NCBI GenBank assembly: GCA_965279085.1
Contig: OZ257149.1
Coordinates: forward strand, 3,906,001-3,970,000
From: UBA7672 sp965279085
GTDB lineage: Bacteria; Pseudomonadota; Alphaproteobacteria; Caulobacterales; Hyphomonadaceae
Length of the DNA: 64,000 bases
Reading direction: 5' to 3'
This document shows positions 25,561 to 33,156 of the stretch, one piece after another. Position 1 is the first letter of the stretch. Each line of letters opens with the position of its first letter. The position numbers and the translations under genes were made by a program. Under the pieces are notes generated by a model. That model saw only the letters and a list, made by a program, of their open reading frames with translations, made no database searches and was not told where the DNA came from.

Positions 25561-26834
25561 CTGTCCAGCATGAGGATATAGACGGCTGCCGCCACCGTCA
25601 TGGCTGGAAGCACCAGCAGCGCAAATCTCGCGGCGAGTGACCGTGCTCCCAGAACCACGATTGCGGCCAGCTTGAAGGCCTGGTTGCCGGCGAGAGCCAG
25701 CATCAGCGCTTCTGCCGCCTGCTGTGGGGGCAGGCCCTGGCGAAGCAGGTTGCTCACAGACAGGACAACGGCATCGACATCGACGAGCCCCGCTGTCACG
25801 GCGAACACGCTCAGACCCGAATGCCCGAACGCACGGTTTGCGAGATTTGCAGCGACGGTCAGCAGGCACAGCACACCCGCGAAACCTGCGACCGACCGGA
25901 GGTCCAGGGGGCTTCGCATCGATCCGAAGGCTGACGTGGCGGACGGCTTGGCCGGAGCACGCGTCCACAACCACCCTCCAGCCATCAGGACGACCACTCC
26001 CGCCGCCAGCGGCGCCGCAACCAGCCCGGCCACCTCTCCCGACAACACAACTGCAACAACAACAACAACACGAACAACACTCGCAACAACAGCCACCGCC
26101 ACCGCAACTGCCGCAACACCAACGCCAACTTCCGCCGCCTTGACACGCGCAACAACATCAACCGTAACCGCCGTCGAGGAAACAACACCCCCAATCATAG
26201 CGCCAACAACCACCCCAACCCGCCGACCAAGCGCCCGAAGCGCAACATAACCGCCAAACCCCGGAACAGCGATCGCGATCGTCGCAATCCACATCGACCT
26301 CGGATCGATGGCCTGCCACGGGTCGATGGGGCCTGGCGGAACGAAGGGTAGGACGATGAACGTTGCGGCAAGTATGAGCAGCGCGGACCGGATCTCGCTC
26401 CACGACAGGGATCCGAGCCAGGCGTGCAGTCCCTCTTTGAAGGCAAGGATGGCGGCTACGGCAACGCTTGCTGCAGCGGCGACCGCCGGGTCGCCGAGTA
26501 CAGCATGCGCACCCAGTCCGAAGACAGTTATCCCCGCGACCGTCGATGTGGCGGAACTGTCGCCTCCATTGTTGGCATGACGAAATTGGAACAGGATGAA
26601 TCCCGCCGAAAACATGATGGTGAGCGCGGCAGCGACGCCCGGCGATGATGGAGCGATGGCGCCGCTCACTCCGCCCAGTAGACCCGCAAGAGTAAAAGTC
26701 CGCAACCCGGCGACCCTGTCGCCGGCTTGCGCATCGCGATACTTCCAGCCGCGCTCGATCCCGACTAGGAAACCGATCGCAAGTGCAAGTCCCAGGCGCT
26801 CCGCCTCGTCGGAGAATGTCGGCGCGTCGATCAT
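25557..26834 (-). CDS. MgtC/SapB-DUF4010 family membrane protein
   Basis: 425 residues from the ATG at 26834, with AGGG six bases upstream. The N-terminal MgtC/SapB-like part has ALAIGFLVGIERGW; the rest is a multi-pass membrane domain (DUF4010). About a dozen hydrophobic segments are seen. Residues ~215-265 are almost pure Val/Ala/Gly, encoded by a run of GTT/GTN codons that appears as ACAACAAC repeats on the plus strand. Function is unknown; MgtC relatives affect magnesium stress and membrane potential. Divergent from the HhH gene, with a FixK-like box between them. Confidence 0.82.
   Translation of the reverse strand: MIDAPTFSDEAERLGLALAIGFLVGIERGWKYRDAQAGDRVAGLRTFTLAGLLGGVSGAIAPSSPGVAAALTIMFSAGFILFQFRHANNGGDSSATSTVAGITVFGLGAHAVLGDPAVAAAASVAVAAILAFKEGLHAWLGSLSWSEIRSALLILAATFIVLPFVPPGPIDPWQAIDPRSMWIATIAIAVPGFGGYVALRALGRRVGVVVGAMIGGVVSSTAVTVDVVARVKAAEVGVGVAAVAVAVAVVASVVRVVVVVAVVLSGEVAGLVAAPLAAGVVVLMAGGWLWTRAPAKPSATSAFGSMRSPLDLRSVAGFAGVLCLLTVAANLANRAFGHSGLSVFAVTAGLVDVDAVVLSVSNLLRQGLPPQQAAEALMLALAGNQAFKLAAIVVLGARSLAARFALLVLPAMTVAAAVYILMLDS
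26041..26160. repeat. Low-complexity CAACAA-rich tract inside the DUF4010 gene
   Basis: Plus-strand CAA/ACA repeats (for example CAACAACAACAACAA near 26054-26068), GC-poorer than the surroundings. They encode Val/Ala-rich transmembrane residues on the minus strand. The reading frame stays intact, suggesting simple-repeat expansion within a membrane helix. Confidence 0.65.
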
Positions 26835-26877
26835 CGATCCCTCACCTAACTTGTGGAAGCCAATGCCGACCGGCTCC

Positions 26878-26891
26878 TTGAGCGGGATCAA
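26878..26891. promoter_or_regulatory. FNR/FixK-like box (divergent)
   Basis: TTGAG-CGGG-ATCAA, centred 58.5 bases before the ATG at 26943 (plus) and 50.5 bases before the ATG at 26834 (minus). The spacing suits both divergent genes. Confidence 0.55.
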
Positions 26892-26942
26892 GGCGAGGAG
26901 CGGCAGAGGGTCGTAGGAGCAGGGCAGACGCGGAGAAGAGCG

Positions 26943-27797
26943 ATGCCCCATCGTCTGAATGTCCGAATTGCAGATCGCCTTGGCGAAATGGCCAGTCTGC
27001 TCGAGCAGCAAGGTGAAAAAGGTTTTCGCTCGGACGCCTATCGCCGCGCAGCTGATGTCGTGGAGCACCTCGCGCGCCCGGTAGACGAAGTCCTGTCCAC
27101 GGACGGACGCGATGGACTAGTGGCTTTGCCAGCTGTCGGCCAAGGCATCGCGTCGGCGATCGCGGAGATGGTCACCACAGGACGCTGGGCAGCGTTCGAC
27201 CGCTTGACAGGTGAGCTGGATTCCGAAGCGCTCCTGATGACGATTCCCGGAATTGGCCCGCGACTGGCGCAACGCCTGCACGGCGAGCTGCATATCGACA
27301 CGCTGGAAGAACTTGAACAGGCGATGCTCGACGGGAAGCTGGATCAGATCGACGGCTTCGGCCCGCGCAAGCTCGACGCCGTTCGCAGCGCCCTGCGTGA
27401 GAGGCTGAGACTGCTGAGGGGGCGGTTCAAGCCTGACAAGGCGCCAGGCGTCGGGATGATCCTGGCGCTCGACGAGGAGTATCGCCTCAAGGCCAGCCGG
27501 AATGAGCTCAAGCTCATCGCTCCAAGACGCTTCAATCCCCAGAAGCTCGCATGGCTGCCGGTCATGCACGCGCACAAGCCGCCCTGGCATTTCACGGCGA
27601 TGTTCTCGAATACCGCGCGCGCGCATGAGCTGAACAAGTCCCGCGACTGGGTCGTGATCTCCGCGACCCACGATCGGGGCCCTGACTGGCAATGCACGGT
27701 TGTCTCCGAGACAAGAGGTCCGTCGAAGGGAAGGCGCGTCGTTCGCGGCCGCGAGGCGGAATGCGAAACACATTACTTCGGGCGGACGATGGCCTGA
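26943..27797 (+). CDS. Helix-hairpin-helix DNA-binding protein, PolX N-terminal-like
   Basis: 284 residues from the ATG at 26943 (GGAGAAG upstream). The first ~170 residues match the 8-kDa and fingers-side HhH region of family X DNA polymerases: IADRLGEMASLLEQQGEKGFRSDAYRRAADVV, then ALPAVGQGIASAIAEM, IPGIGPRLAQRL and DGFGPRKLDAV. The polymerase nucleotidyl-transfer Asp motifs are absent. The C-terminal ~110 residues (LKLIAPRRFNPQKLAWLPV ... HFTAMFSNTARAHELNK) form a different, unrecognised domain. Probably a DNA-structure-binding protein of repair or recombination. The FixK-like box upstream suggests anoxic induction. Confidence 0.75.
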   Translation: MPHRLNVRIADRLGEMASLLEQQGEKGFRSDAYRRAADVVEHLARPVDEVLSTDGRDGLVALPAVGQGIASAIAEMVTTGRWAAFDRLTGELDSEALLMTIPGIGPRLAQRLHGELHIDTLEELEQAMLDGKLDQIDGFGPRKLDAVRSALRERLRLLRGRFKPDKAPGVGMILALDEEYRLKASRNELKLIAPRRFNPQKLAWLPVMHAHKPPWHFTAMFSNTARAHELNKSRDWVVISATHDRGPDWQCTVVSETRGPSKGRRVVRGREAECETHYFGRTMA

Positions 27798-27801
27798 CCC
27801 C

Positions 27802-28392
27802 GTGAGTCACGCGGACGCCCAGAGTTTGATCGAGTTGCGGCTGCAAAGCCTGGAGCAGCTGTTCGATCCTTTCGATCCTTTTCCACTTCCAACACGCGAT
27901 CTCTCCAAGAGCGCCGAGGAGTTTGTCGTGGGATGGGCGCGCGAGTTGCCGCGCAAGGCGGGCTTCGCCATTCGCATCTTCATTCCCCGGGAGGCAGCCA
28001 GCGCAGCTGAGATAGATGCGTTGCGGTCGGCCATGTCGGCGCACTTCGTCTATCGCGCACGAAGGACCCGCAGCGACATGCGGGAATTGCTGGCCATTGC
28101 GCAGGTGTCGCTTGTGATCGGGCTGGCGGTTCTCGGCGTCTGCATGGTCATTCGCCATTTCCTGCGGGAGGCGGCGCCAGTCAGTCCTGTCGCAGGCTTC
28201 TTCGCCGAAGGCGTTGTCATCGTCGGATGGGTCGCGAACTGGAGACCCATCGAAATCCTGCTTTACGAATGGTGGCCGCTCGCGCGCAGGCGCGACCTGT
28301 TCGAGCGCCTGGCTGCGGCGCCGGTCGACGTCGTTGCGTCGGCCGCTGCTTCTCTTGATGCCGATCAAAGGGCGCTTCGGCCGGCAACCTAG
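27802..28392 (+). CDS. Two-TM membrane protein, unknown
   Basis: 196 residues from a GTG at 27802, four bases after the HhH gene, so translationally linked. A soluble N-terminal half (residues 1-90) is followed by two hydrophobic segments (about 95-117 and 130-150) and a basic/helical tail. A motif LFDPFDPFPLPTRDL near residue 20 and LRRDLF-type basic patches near the end are notable. I do not recognise the family. The next gene's FixK-like box lies inside its 3' end. Confidence 0.65.
   Translation: MSHADAQSLIELRLQSLEQLFDPFDPFPLPTRDLSKSAEEFVVGWARELPRKAGFAIRIFIPREAASAAEIDALRSAMSAHFVYRARRTRSDMRELLAIAQVSLVIGLAVLGVCMVIRHFLREAAPVSPVAGFFAEGVVIVGWVANWRPIEILLYEWWPLARRRDLFERLAAAPVDVVASAAASLDADQRALRPAT
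28355..28368. promoter_or_regulatory. FNR/FixK-like box (perfect)
   Basis: TTGAT-GCCG-ATCAA, full match to the FNR/FixK consensus. Centred 54.5 bases before the Usp ATG at 28416; it lies within the end of the preceding coding region. Confidence 0.75.
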
Positions 28393-28415
28393 TGTGGGGG
28401 CAACAGGAGGCCCTG

Positions 28416-29255
28416 ATGACGTATCGCAACATTCTCGTGCATGTTGACCAATCGCCGGGCGCACAGGCGCGGATTGCCTCCGCCGCGGCGCTGTCGTCCC
28501 GCTTTCAGTGTCAGGTCACGGGCATGTTCCTGCGCTCAAACCGCATTCCCGGAAATCTGCTGAGTGAGGCGGCGACGCCGATGCCCCAGGACGTGCTCGA
28601 CGGGTATCTCAATGAGCGGATGCAGGTGATCGAGCAGGCGAGTGCATCCGCAAAGAAGGCCTTCATGGTGGGTCTGGGCGCCGCTTCCAAAATGTCTCGC
28701 TGGCTGGACGTGAACGGCGATTCGCCTGACGAGCCGATTGCATGCGCCCGCCGTCACGACCTGGTCATTGTGCCTCCTAAGATGACGGCGGCACACGGAG
28801 ACACCGGCATTACGGCGGCGCAAATCGGCATGGCCGCCGGCGGCCCCGTGCTTGTGCTCAAGCACGGCGGGTTTCCAACCGATTTTGGCCGTAAGATACT
28901 GGTCGCGTGGAATGATTCCCGCGAGGCCGTGCGCGCCCTTCACGATGCCTGGCCATTTCTCGAGACCGCGACCGAGATTCACTTCCTGACTGTCGGTAGA
29001 GGAAAGAACCACGAGCTTGATGCGTTGCTGGCGCGGCAGCTGCGCGACCATCTGTGTCCCCCCGCGCAAGTTCATGTCGATGAGAACGACGAAGCTCCTG
29101 TCGAGGATCTGATCCGCCTCTACGTCGGCAGAACCGGCGCCGACATGGTCGTCATGGGGCTCTACGGACATTCCCGGTTACGGGAGTTTGTCCTGGGCGG
29201 CGTCAGCCGGAGCCTGCTGGCCGATCCTCCCATGCCGCTATTCCTTTCCCACTAA
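28416..29255 (+). CDS. Universal stress protein, two Usp domains (copy 4)
   Basis: 279 residues from the ATG at 28416 with CAGGAGG upstream. It starts YRNILVHVDQSPGAQARI, a canonical Usp beginning. The C-terminal domain ends with VVMGLYGHSRLREFVLGGVSRSLL, a full nucleotide-binding signature. It is more distant from copies 1-3, so it is a separate lineage. It has the strongest FNR-type dyad in this part of the window. Cytosolic. Confidence 0.9.
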   Translation: MTYRNILVHVDQSPGAQARIASAAALSSRFQCQVTGMFLRSNRIPGNLLSEAATPMPQDVLDGYLNERMQVIEQASASAKKAFMVGLGAASKMSRWLDVNGDSPDEPIACARRHDLVIVPPKMTAAHGDTGITAAQIGMAAGGPVLVLKHGGFPTDFGRKILVAWNDSREAVRALHDAWPFLETATEIHFLTVGRGKNHELDALLARQLRDHLCPPAQVHVDENDEAPVEDLIRLYVGRTGADMVVMGLYGHSRLREFVLGGVSRSLLADPPMPLFLSH

Positions 29256-29508
29256 TCGAGAGTTCGTTGCCGTGACATTGAAAGCGCCGACCGCCTGGAG
29301 AGGAAGCGTTGCCGGGCTGCGCCCGGTCTCTCACGGGACAGAGCTTCCGCGTCCTCCGGCACGGCGCAAGGCCAGCCTGCTGACGAAAGCGACACGGGAG
29401 ATAGTGGAGCACCCCGTGGAGACCTTCGCCGTCGTCACAGCGGCGCTTGTAGCCGGTCGACTGGCGACACGCCGCGAAAGGTTTGAGAATCCGCATCCTA
29501 GAAGGCGC

Positions 29509-29907
29509 ATGCGATCCGGCGGCGCCGTGGCTGTGCTGGCCGGCATATGCCTGCTCATGCTGTCGGGATGCGCCGCGTCGCCGCCGGTCGTTGCGGTCGA
29601 GCCGGATCCTCTGGCGTTCGGACGCGCATATGGCGACGATCTCGCGGTCGCCGGCGCCAAACTGGCCGGAGAGCATTGCCTTGAGTGCCATCCGGTTCGC
29701 GCAACCGGGAAGGCGAGGGGCGCGGCGCCGCCACTCGATCTGCTCCTGTCTCGCAGGGCGCCCGATCAGCTGACCGACGATCTGATCGCGGGCCTCGAAG
29801 CGGATCATGGCGGCATGCCAATCTTCGATTTCAATGTGATCGCCGCGCTCTCGCTGGTCGCCTACCTTGAAAGCCTGAAGGACGATGCTCCGAGCAAGCC
29901 GCTTTGA
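29509..29907 (+). CDS. Single-heme cytochrome c lipoprotein
   Basis: 132 residues from the ATG at 29509, which gives a clean lipoprotein leader (Cys21 after LLMLSG). Heme site C57-L-E-C60-H61; a Met in GGMPIFDFN is the likely sixth ligand. The frame is open upstream and a GTG at 29272 would add 79 residues with a further hydrophobic segment, so the start is not certain. Bases 29256-29508 hold no other gene. It resembles the three cytochromes at 29977, 30395 and 32189. Confidence 0.72.
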   Translation: MRSGGAVAVLAGICLLMLSGCAASPPVVAVEPDPLAFGRAYGDDLAVAGAKLAGEHCLECHPVRATGKARGAAPPLDLLLSRRAPDQLTDDLIAGLEADHGGMPIFDFNVIAALSLVAYLESLKDDAPSKPL

Positions 29908-29917
29908 CCTGCATCAC
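29904..29917. promoter_or_regulatory. FNR/FixK-like box
   Basis: TTGAC-CTGC-ATCAC, overlapping the stop codon of the preceding gene. Centred 66.5 bases before the cytochrome ATG at 29977. Nearly identical to the box at 22566. Confidence 0.6.
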
Positions 29918-29976
29918 GGCGGCATCCGCGTGCGATCCTAGATTTCCGCTCAGGAACGAAACAAGGGAAGATGGTC

Positions 29977-30342
29977 ATGACTTCCGGATACGGGTTCTTT
30001 CGGCTGACAGGCGGGATAATGTCGCTGGCGGTCATGGCCGCGTGCCAGAGCGTTCCGGAGACGACCTACACCGGAGGCGACGCGGTGGAGGGGCGCAAGG
30101 TTGCTGGAGAGCTTTGCGCGGACTGCCACGCAATCGAGCGTGGCCAGACCAGCCCCAACCCGTCAGCCCCGCCATTCTCCAAGGTTCTGGAGCGCTACAG
30201 CGCCGAAAGGCTCGCGCGCGATCTCGATAACGCCAAAAGCGTCAGCTACCTGCGAATGCCAACCTTCCACTTCGGAGATGGGCATGCGGCCGACCTTGTC
30301 GCCTACATCGAAACCCTGTCGCAGCCGGCCAATGAAAAGTAA
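29977..30342 (+). CDS. Single-heme cytochrome c lipoprotein
   Basis: 121 residues from the ATG at 29977; an ATG at 29971 is possible but too close to AAGGGAAG (29963-29970). The leader ends in a lipobox (VMAAC, Cys23). Heme site C47-A-D-C50-H51; Met ligand probably in RMPTFHFGDGH. Length and motif order match the neighbours at 30395 and 32189: CAxCHAI, a short SPxxSAPP loop, a helix with LxxY, and MPxFxF before the last helix. It probably carries electrons to the cbb3 oxidase or another periplasmic acceptor. Confidence 0.82.
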   Translation: MTSGYGFFRLTGGIMSLAVMAACQSVPETTYTGGDAVEGRKVAGELCADCHAIERGQTSPNPSAPPFSKVLERYSAERLARDLDNAKSVSYLRMPTFHFGDGHAADLVAYIETLSQPANEK

Positions 30343-30394
30343 GCGCTGTAACGCCCGGCGATCCAGATTCACATTGGCTTTGCGGAGGGCCAAC

Positions 30395-30769
30395 ATGCTG
30401 AGAGCAATTATCGCCTGCGCACTTGCGGGAGCTTTCGTCAGCGCCTGCGCCCAGCAGCCGATGAGCTTCGAAAGCGAACGAAGTGGATGGAAGGGCACAA
30501 CAGTTTCGCCCGACAAGGAGCTGGCAGCGGAAGGTCAACGGATCGCACAGCGGGAATGTGCGTCCTGCCATTCGATCGACACGCTCTCAGTCAGCCCGAA
30601 TCTGTCTGCTCCGCCGTTGCGCGAAGTGCTGCTCATCAACGATCCCGATTTCCTCGCCTACCGGCTGATCGACGCCATGCGGATCGGCCATGACGCAATG
30701 CCGTTGTTCGACTTCGACGCCCGCTCCGCGGATGCGCTGGTCGCCTACATCAAATCGATTGGCAGGTGA
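30395..30769 (+). CDS. Single-heme cytochrome c lipoprotein
   Basis: 124 residues from the ATG at 30395 with GGAGGG five bases upstream. Lipobox FVSAC (Cys18), heme site C55-A-S-C58-H59, and a Met ligand in HDAMPLFDFDARSADALVAYIKSI. The C-terminal stretch is almost identical in pattern to the cytochrome at 32189, showing duplication. No separate FixK-like box was seen, so it is probably co-transcribed with the gene at 29977, 52 bases upstream. Confidence 0.82.
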   Translation: MLRAIIACALAGAFVSACAQQPMSFESERSGWKGTTVSPDKELAAEGQRIAQRECASCHSIDTLSVSPNLSAPPLREVLLINDPDFLAYRLIDAMRIGHDAMPLFDFDARSADALVAYIKSIGR

Positions 30770-30799
30770 CGCAGTCCGGCCGATGGCCGCGGGGCGGGT

Positions 30800-30813
30800 T
30801 TGGCCAGGATCAA
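30800..30813. promoter_or_regulatory. FNR/FixK-like box
   Basis: TTGGC-CAGG-ATCAA, perfect right half-site. Centred 57.5 bases before the host-attachment-family ATG at 30864. Confidence 0.5.
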
Positions 30814-30863
30814 ATCGCGCCCGTGACGGTGTGATCTCATGCAGAAAAGAGCGGAGAGCCGGC

Positions 30864-31298
30864 ATGCTTCCCCATCCCTTCTGGATCGTCGCTGTCAACG
30901 AGGACGCCTCGCGCTTCATACTGCGGACAGACGCGACCTTCGTGGAATTTGTCGACTACTCAGATTCGCACGATTTCCTGGAGCGCGAGGACGATCGCCC
31001 ATCGGATCTTTGCCGCAGCGGAAATCGAGTCATGCTCAAGTCCCGGACAAGAAAGCACGAGGAGCAGTTGCGGGTCTTCCTCAGCCGCGTCGCCCATCAG
31101 ATCGACGAGGCGGTGCGGAAGTACCCTGTCAGGGGGTTTGTCGTATACGCCCCTCCGCAGGTGCTCAATGCGCTGCGCGACCTGATGTCCGCCGCTTCGC
31201 GGCGGCTCCTGATCCATGAGTCCACCGAGGATGTGGTGCGCAAGCCCATCGAGGCGATCCGCCAGCTGCTCGACCGGGAGGGAACGCTTTTCGCCTAA
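30864..31298 (+). CDS. Host-attachment family protein (copy 2)
   Basis: 144 residues from the ATG at 30864 (GGAGAG upstream). Same family as the protein at 25117 (PF10116): WIVAVNEDASRFILR at the start, RKHEEQLRVFLSRVAHQID in the middle, GFVVYAPPQVLNALRDLM late. Divergent enough to be an ancient paralogue. Both copies have FixK-like boxes at similar distance, so the family seems tied to oxygen limitation here rather than to a host. Its stop overlaps the convergent FixK-type gene by four bases. Confidence 0.8.
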   Translation: MLPHPFWIVAVNEDASRFILRTDATFVEFVDYSDSHDFLEREDDRPSDLCRSGNRVMLKSRTRKHEEQLRVFLSRVAHQIDEAVRKYPVRGFVVYAPPQVLNALRDLMSAASRRLLIHESTEDVVRKPIEAIRQLLDREGTLFA

Positions 31299-31993
31299 CT
31301 CGCCAGAGCGACCGCATCCGCCATCTCTCCGCCGTCGGCGAGCTCTTCGAGCACGTCCCTGCGAAGCAGGCGGCAGTGATACAGCGAAGTGACCCGGAGC
31401 CATCCCCGGCGCTGGAATTCCGTCATCTTGCGAGAGACCGTTTCGAGCCGGAGCCCTAGGAACTCAGCCATGTCGCCGCGGCGCATCGGAAGGTCGAACT
31501 CGTCATCATCGGATTCCCCACAAAGATCGGCGATGGACAGGAGGAATGTTGCAAGCTTCTGCTCCGCGGACTTTGCTCCGACAGCGGCGAGATGGGCCTG
31601 GGCTGCGCCAAGCTGACGGCCGATCTGGCTAAGCAGGATATCGCCGAAGGCGGCATCGCTTCTGCTGAGTTCCTTGATCCTGCCCATCGGGATCGCGCGG
31701 ACGACCACCTCCGTGATCGCTTCGCATCCGTTCGAGTGCTCCACGTCCGACTCGAATCCCAGGATCGACCCGGCATTGGCAAAGCCCACGATCTGGCGCT
31801 GGCCGTCGATCAGTGTGCGGTAGAGCTTCACCCAGCCGCTTTCCACGATGTAGATACACTCGCGGACATCGCCTTCGTAAAAGAGATGGCTGTGAGCCGG
31901 GTGGCGCTGATGCCCCTGTTTGGTTCGCGTCGCGTCGCTCAGTCCCTGGTCGCGACGCTGAAGGGTCTCGATACGTCCGCCGGCGATGCACAT
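31295..31993 (-). CDS. fixK: Crp/Fnr-family regulator, FixK-like
   Basis: 232 residues from the ATG at 31993 with AAGGAG seven bases upstream. Cyclic-nucleotide-binding-type domain about 35-145 and a C-terminal winged helix. The recognition helix LGLRLETVSRKMTEF carries E184..S187-R188, the residues that in FNR/FixK read TTGAT half-sites. The N-terminal Cys cluster of FNR is absent, so it does not sense O2 through an Fe-S cluster and fits FixK, which is controlled by an upstream O2 sensor. The divergent dyad at 32104 allows autoregulation. It is the best candidate to bind the fourteen boxes in the window. Confidence 0.85.
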   Translation of the reverse strand: MCIAGGRIETLQRRDQGLSDATRTKQGHQRHPAHSHLFYEGDVRECIYIVESGWVKLYRTLIDGQRQIVGFANAGSILGFESDVEHSNGCEAITEVVVRAIPMGRIKELSRSDAAFGDILLSQIGRQLGAAQAHLAAVGAKSAEQKLATFLLSIADLCGESDDDEFDLPMRRGDMAEFLGLRLETVSRKMTEFQRRGWLRVTSLYHCRLLRRDVLEELADGGEMADAVALAS

Positions 31994-32103
31994 GGCCCGT
32001 CTCCTTGCTGATGGAAACGACCCTCGCCTTTCAACCTTGCCGCTGTTTGCCGGAGTGTGTCTGGCTTTGTGACGAAACCTGACAAGCGCCCGGTGCGCGC
32101 GTT

Positions 32104-32117
32104 TTGAGCGGAATCAA
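32104..32117. promoter_or_regulatory. FNR/FixK-like box (divergent)
   Basis: TTGAG-CGGA-ATCAA between the FixK-type gene (minus, start 31993) and a cytochrome gene (plus, ATG 32189, centre 78.5 bases away). One mismatch in the left half. Confidence 0.6.
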
Positions 32118-32188
32118 GCACGCTGCTTCAAGGCTATGGTTCAACGGGCTAAAAGCGTGCGACAAGCCGTCACGGCCGGAGAATAGTC

Positions 32189-32554
32189 ATGGTCAGCCTC
32201 GTTTCCCGGATTGCCTGCGTGGTCGCCCTCGGGGCCATGGCCTCTTGCGTCCAGACTGCGCCACCGCGGAACGCCGTCGATGGCGCCGGGTTAGACGTCG
32301 AAACAGGGCGCGATGTGGCTATCGGGAGCTGCGCATCATGCCATGCGATCGACCAGGACATGATCAGTCCGCGTGAAGGCGCACCGCCCATGCGGACGCT
32401 GCTCGAGCGCTACGATCCTGACATGCTGGCGGATGACCTGATCGAGGGCGTTCGCGTCGGGCATGACGACATGCCTCATTTCGATTTTGACGTCCGGTCC
32501 GCGGACGTGCTCATCGCATACCTGAAGTCAATCGACCGGCGGCGTGTCGAGTGA
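32189..32554 (+). CDS. Single-heme cytochrome c lipoprotein
   Basis: 121 residues; GGAGAA precedes the ATG. Lipobox MASC (Cys20), heme site C48-A-S-C51-H52, Met ligand in HDDMPHFDFDVRSADVLIAYLKSI. Same small-cytochrome family as 29977 and 30395, closest to the latter. It is transcribed divergently from the FixK-type gene, sharing its dyad. Likely a membrane-tethered electron carrier for low-oxygen respiration. Confidence 0.84.
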   Translation: MVSLVSRIACVVALGAMASCVQTAPPRNAVDGAGLDVETGRDVAIGSCASCHAIDQDMISPREGAPPMRTLLERYDPDMLADDLIEGVRVGHDDMPHFDFDVRSADVLIAYLKSIDRRRVE

Positions 32555-32562
32555 TCAGCTCC

Positions 32563-33147
32563 TCAGGCGAGCCGCTCGCCGAGTTTGCCTACTCTGGCCA
32601 ACAGCTTTCCGGAATTGTCCCGGTTGATGGCGCCGACATTGCCGACGAGCGTTTCGCGAACCGGCTTTATGCCGCTCATGCCGAGAATTGATTTCTCGAG
32701 CGCCCGGACGCCGTGAGCGCCGAACATGAACCGGTAGGCGAGGGCAGGCATTCCCATCGTCACGATCACGCGAGCGGACTTTCCCTTCAGCATCTGCTTT
32801 GGCCAGCCGCTGCTGCCATCGTTCTGGATCGCGAAGCCATTCCGGCAGACCTGCTCGAAGAACGCCTTGACCACCGCCGGCATTGTGCCGAGCCACAGGG
32901 GAAAGATCACGACGAGGTGCTGTGCGTTCGCGATGGCGGATTGAGCATTCTGGATTGCTTCCGGGGGATTCGTGACAAACTCCTCCGGGTTCCGAAAGAG
33001 AGGAATGTCCATCTGGCCAAGATCGACCGTGCTGACGTCCGCTCCGCTTCGTACAGCCCCTTCAGCATACGTCTTGGCGATAACGTGGCAGAGGTGGTCT
33101 CCCGTGCCGTGCGGATGGCCCTGGATGATGCAGACACGACGCGGCAT
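32563..33147 (-). CDS. NAD(P)H-dependent oxidoreductase, flavodoxin-like fold
   Basis: 194 residues, family of NQO1/KefF/MdaB quinone reductases. It starts RVCIIQGHPHGTGDHLCHVIAK with the flavin-phosphate loop and has VVIFPLWLGTMPAVVKAFFEQV, a hallmark segment of this family. FMN or FAD is expected, reducing quinones by two electrons. It lies nine bases after hemN on the same strand, so it belongs to the hemN operon. Confidence 0.85.
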   Translation of the reverse strand: MPRRVCIIQGHPHGTGDHLCHVIAKTYAEGAVRSGADVSTVDLGQMDIPLFRNPEEFVTNPPEAIQNAQSAIANAQHLVVIFPLWLGTMPAVVKAFFEQVCRNGFAIQNDGSSGWPKQMLKGKSARVIVTMGMPALAYRFMFGAHGVRALEKSILGMSGIKPVRETLVGNVGAINRDNSGKLLARVGKLGERLA

Positions 33148-33156
33148 CGAGACCTC

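Noticed and set aside
26041..26160. CRISPR-like repeats
   Set aside because: The unit is a 3-6 base simple repeat without spacers, and it lies inside an intact coding frame.
25724..26250. Thr/Gln-rich plus-strand frames across the low-complexity tract
   Set aside because: They are antisense to a clear membrane protein gene and consist of repeat translation.
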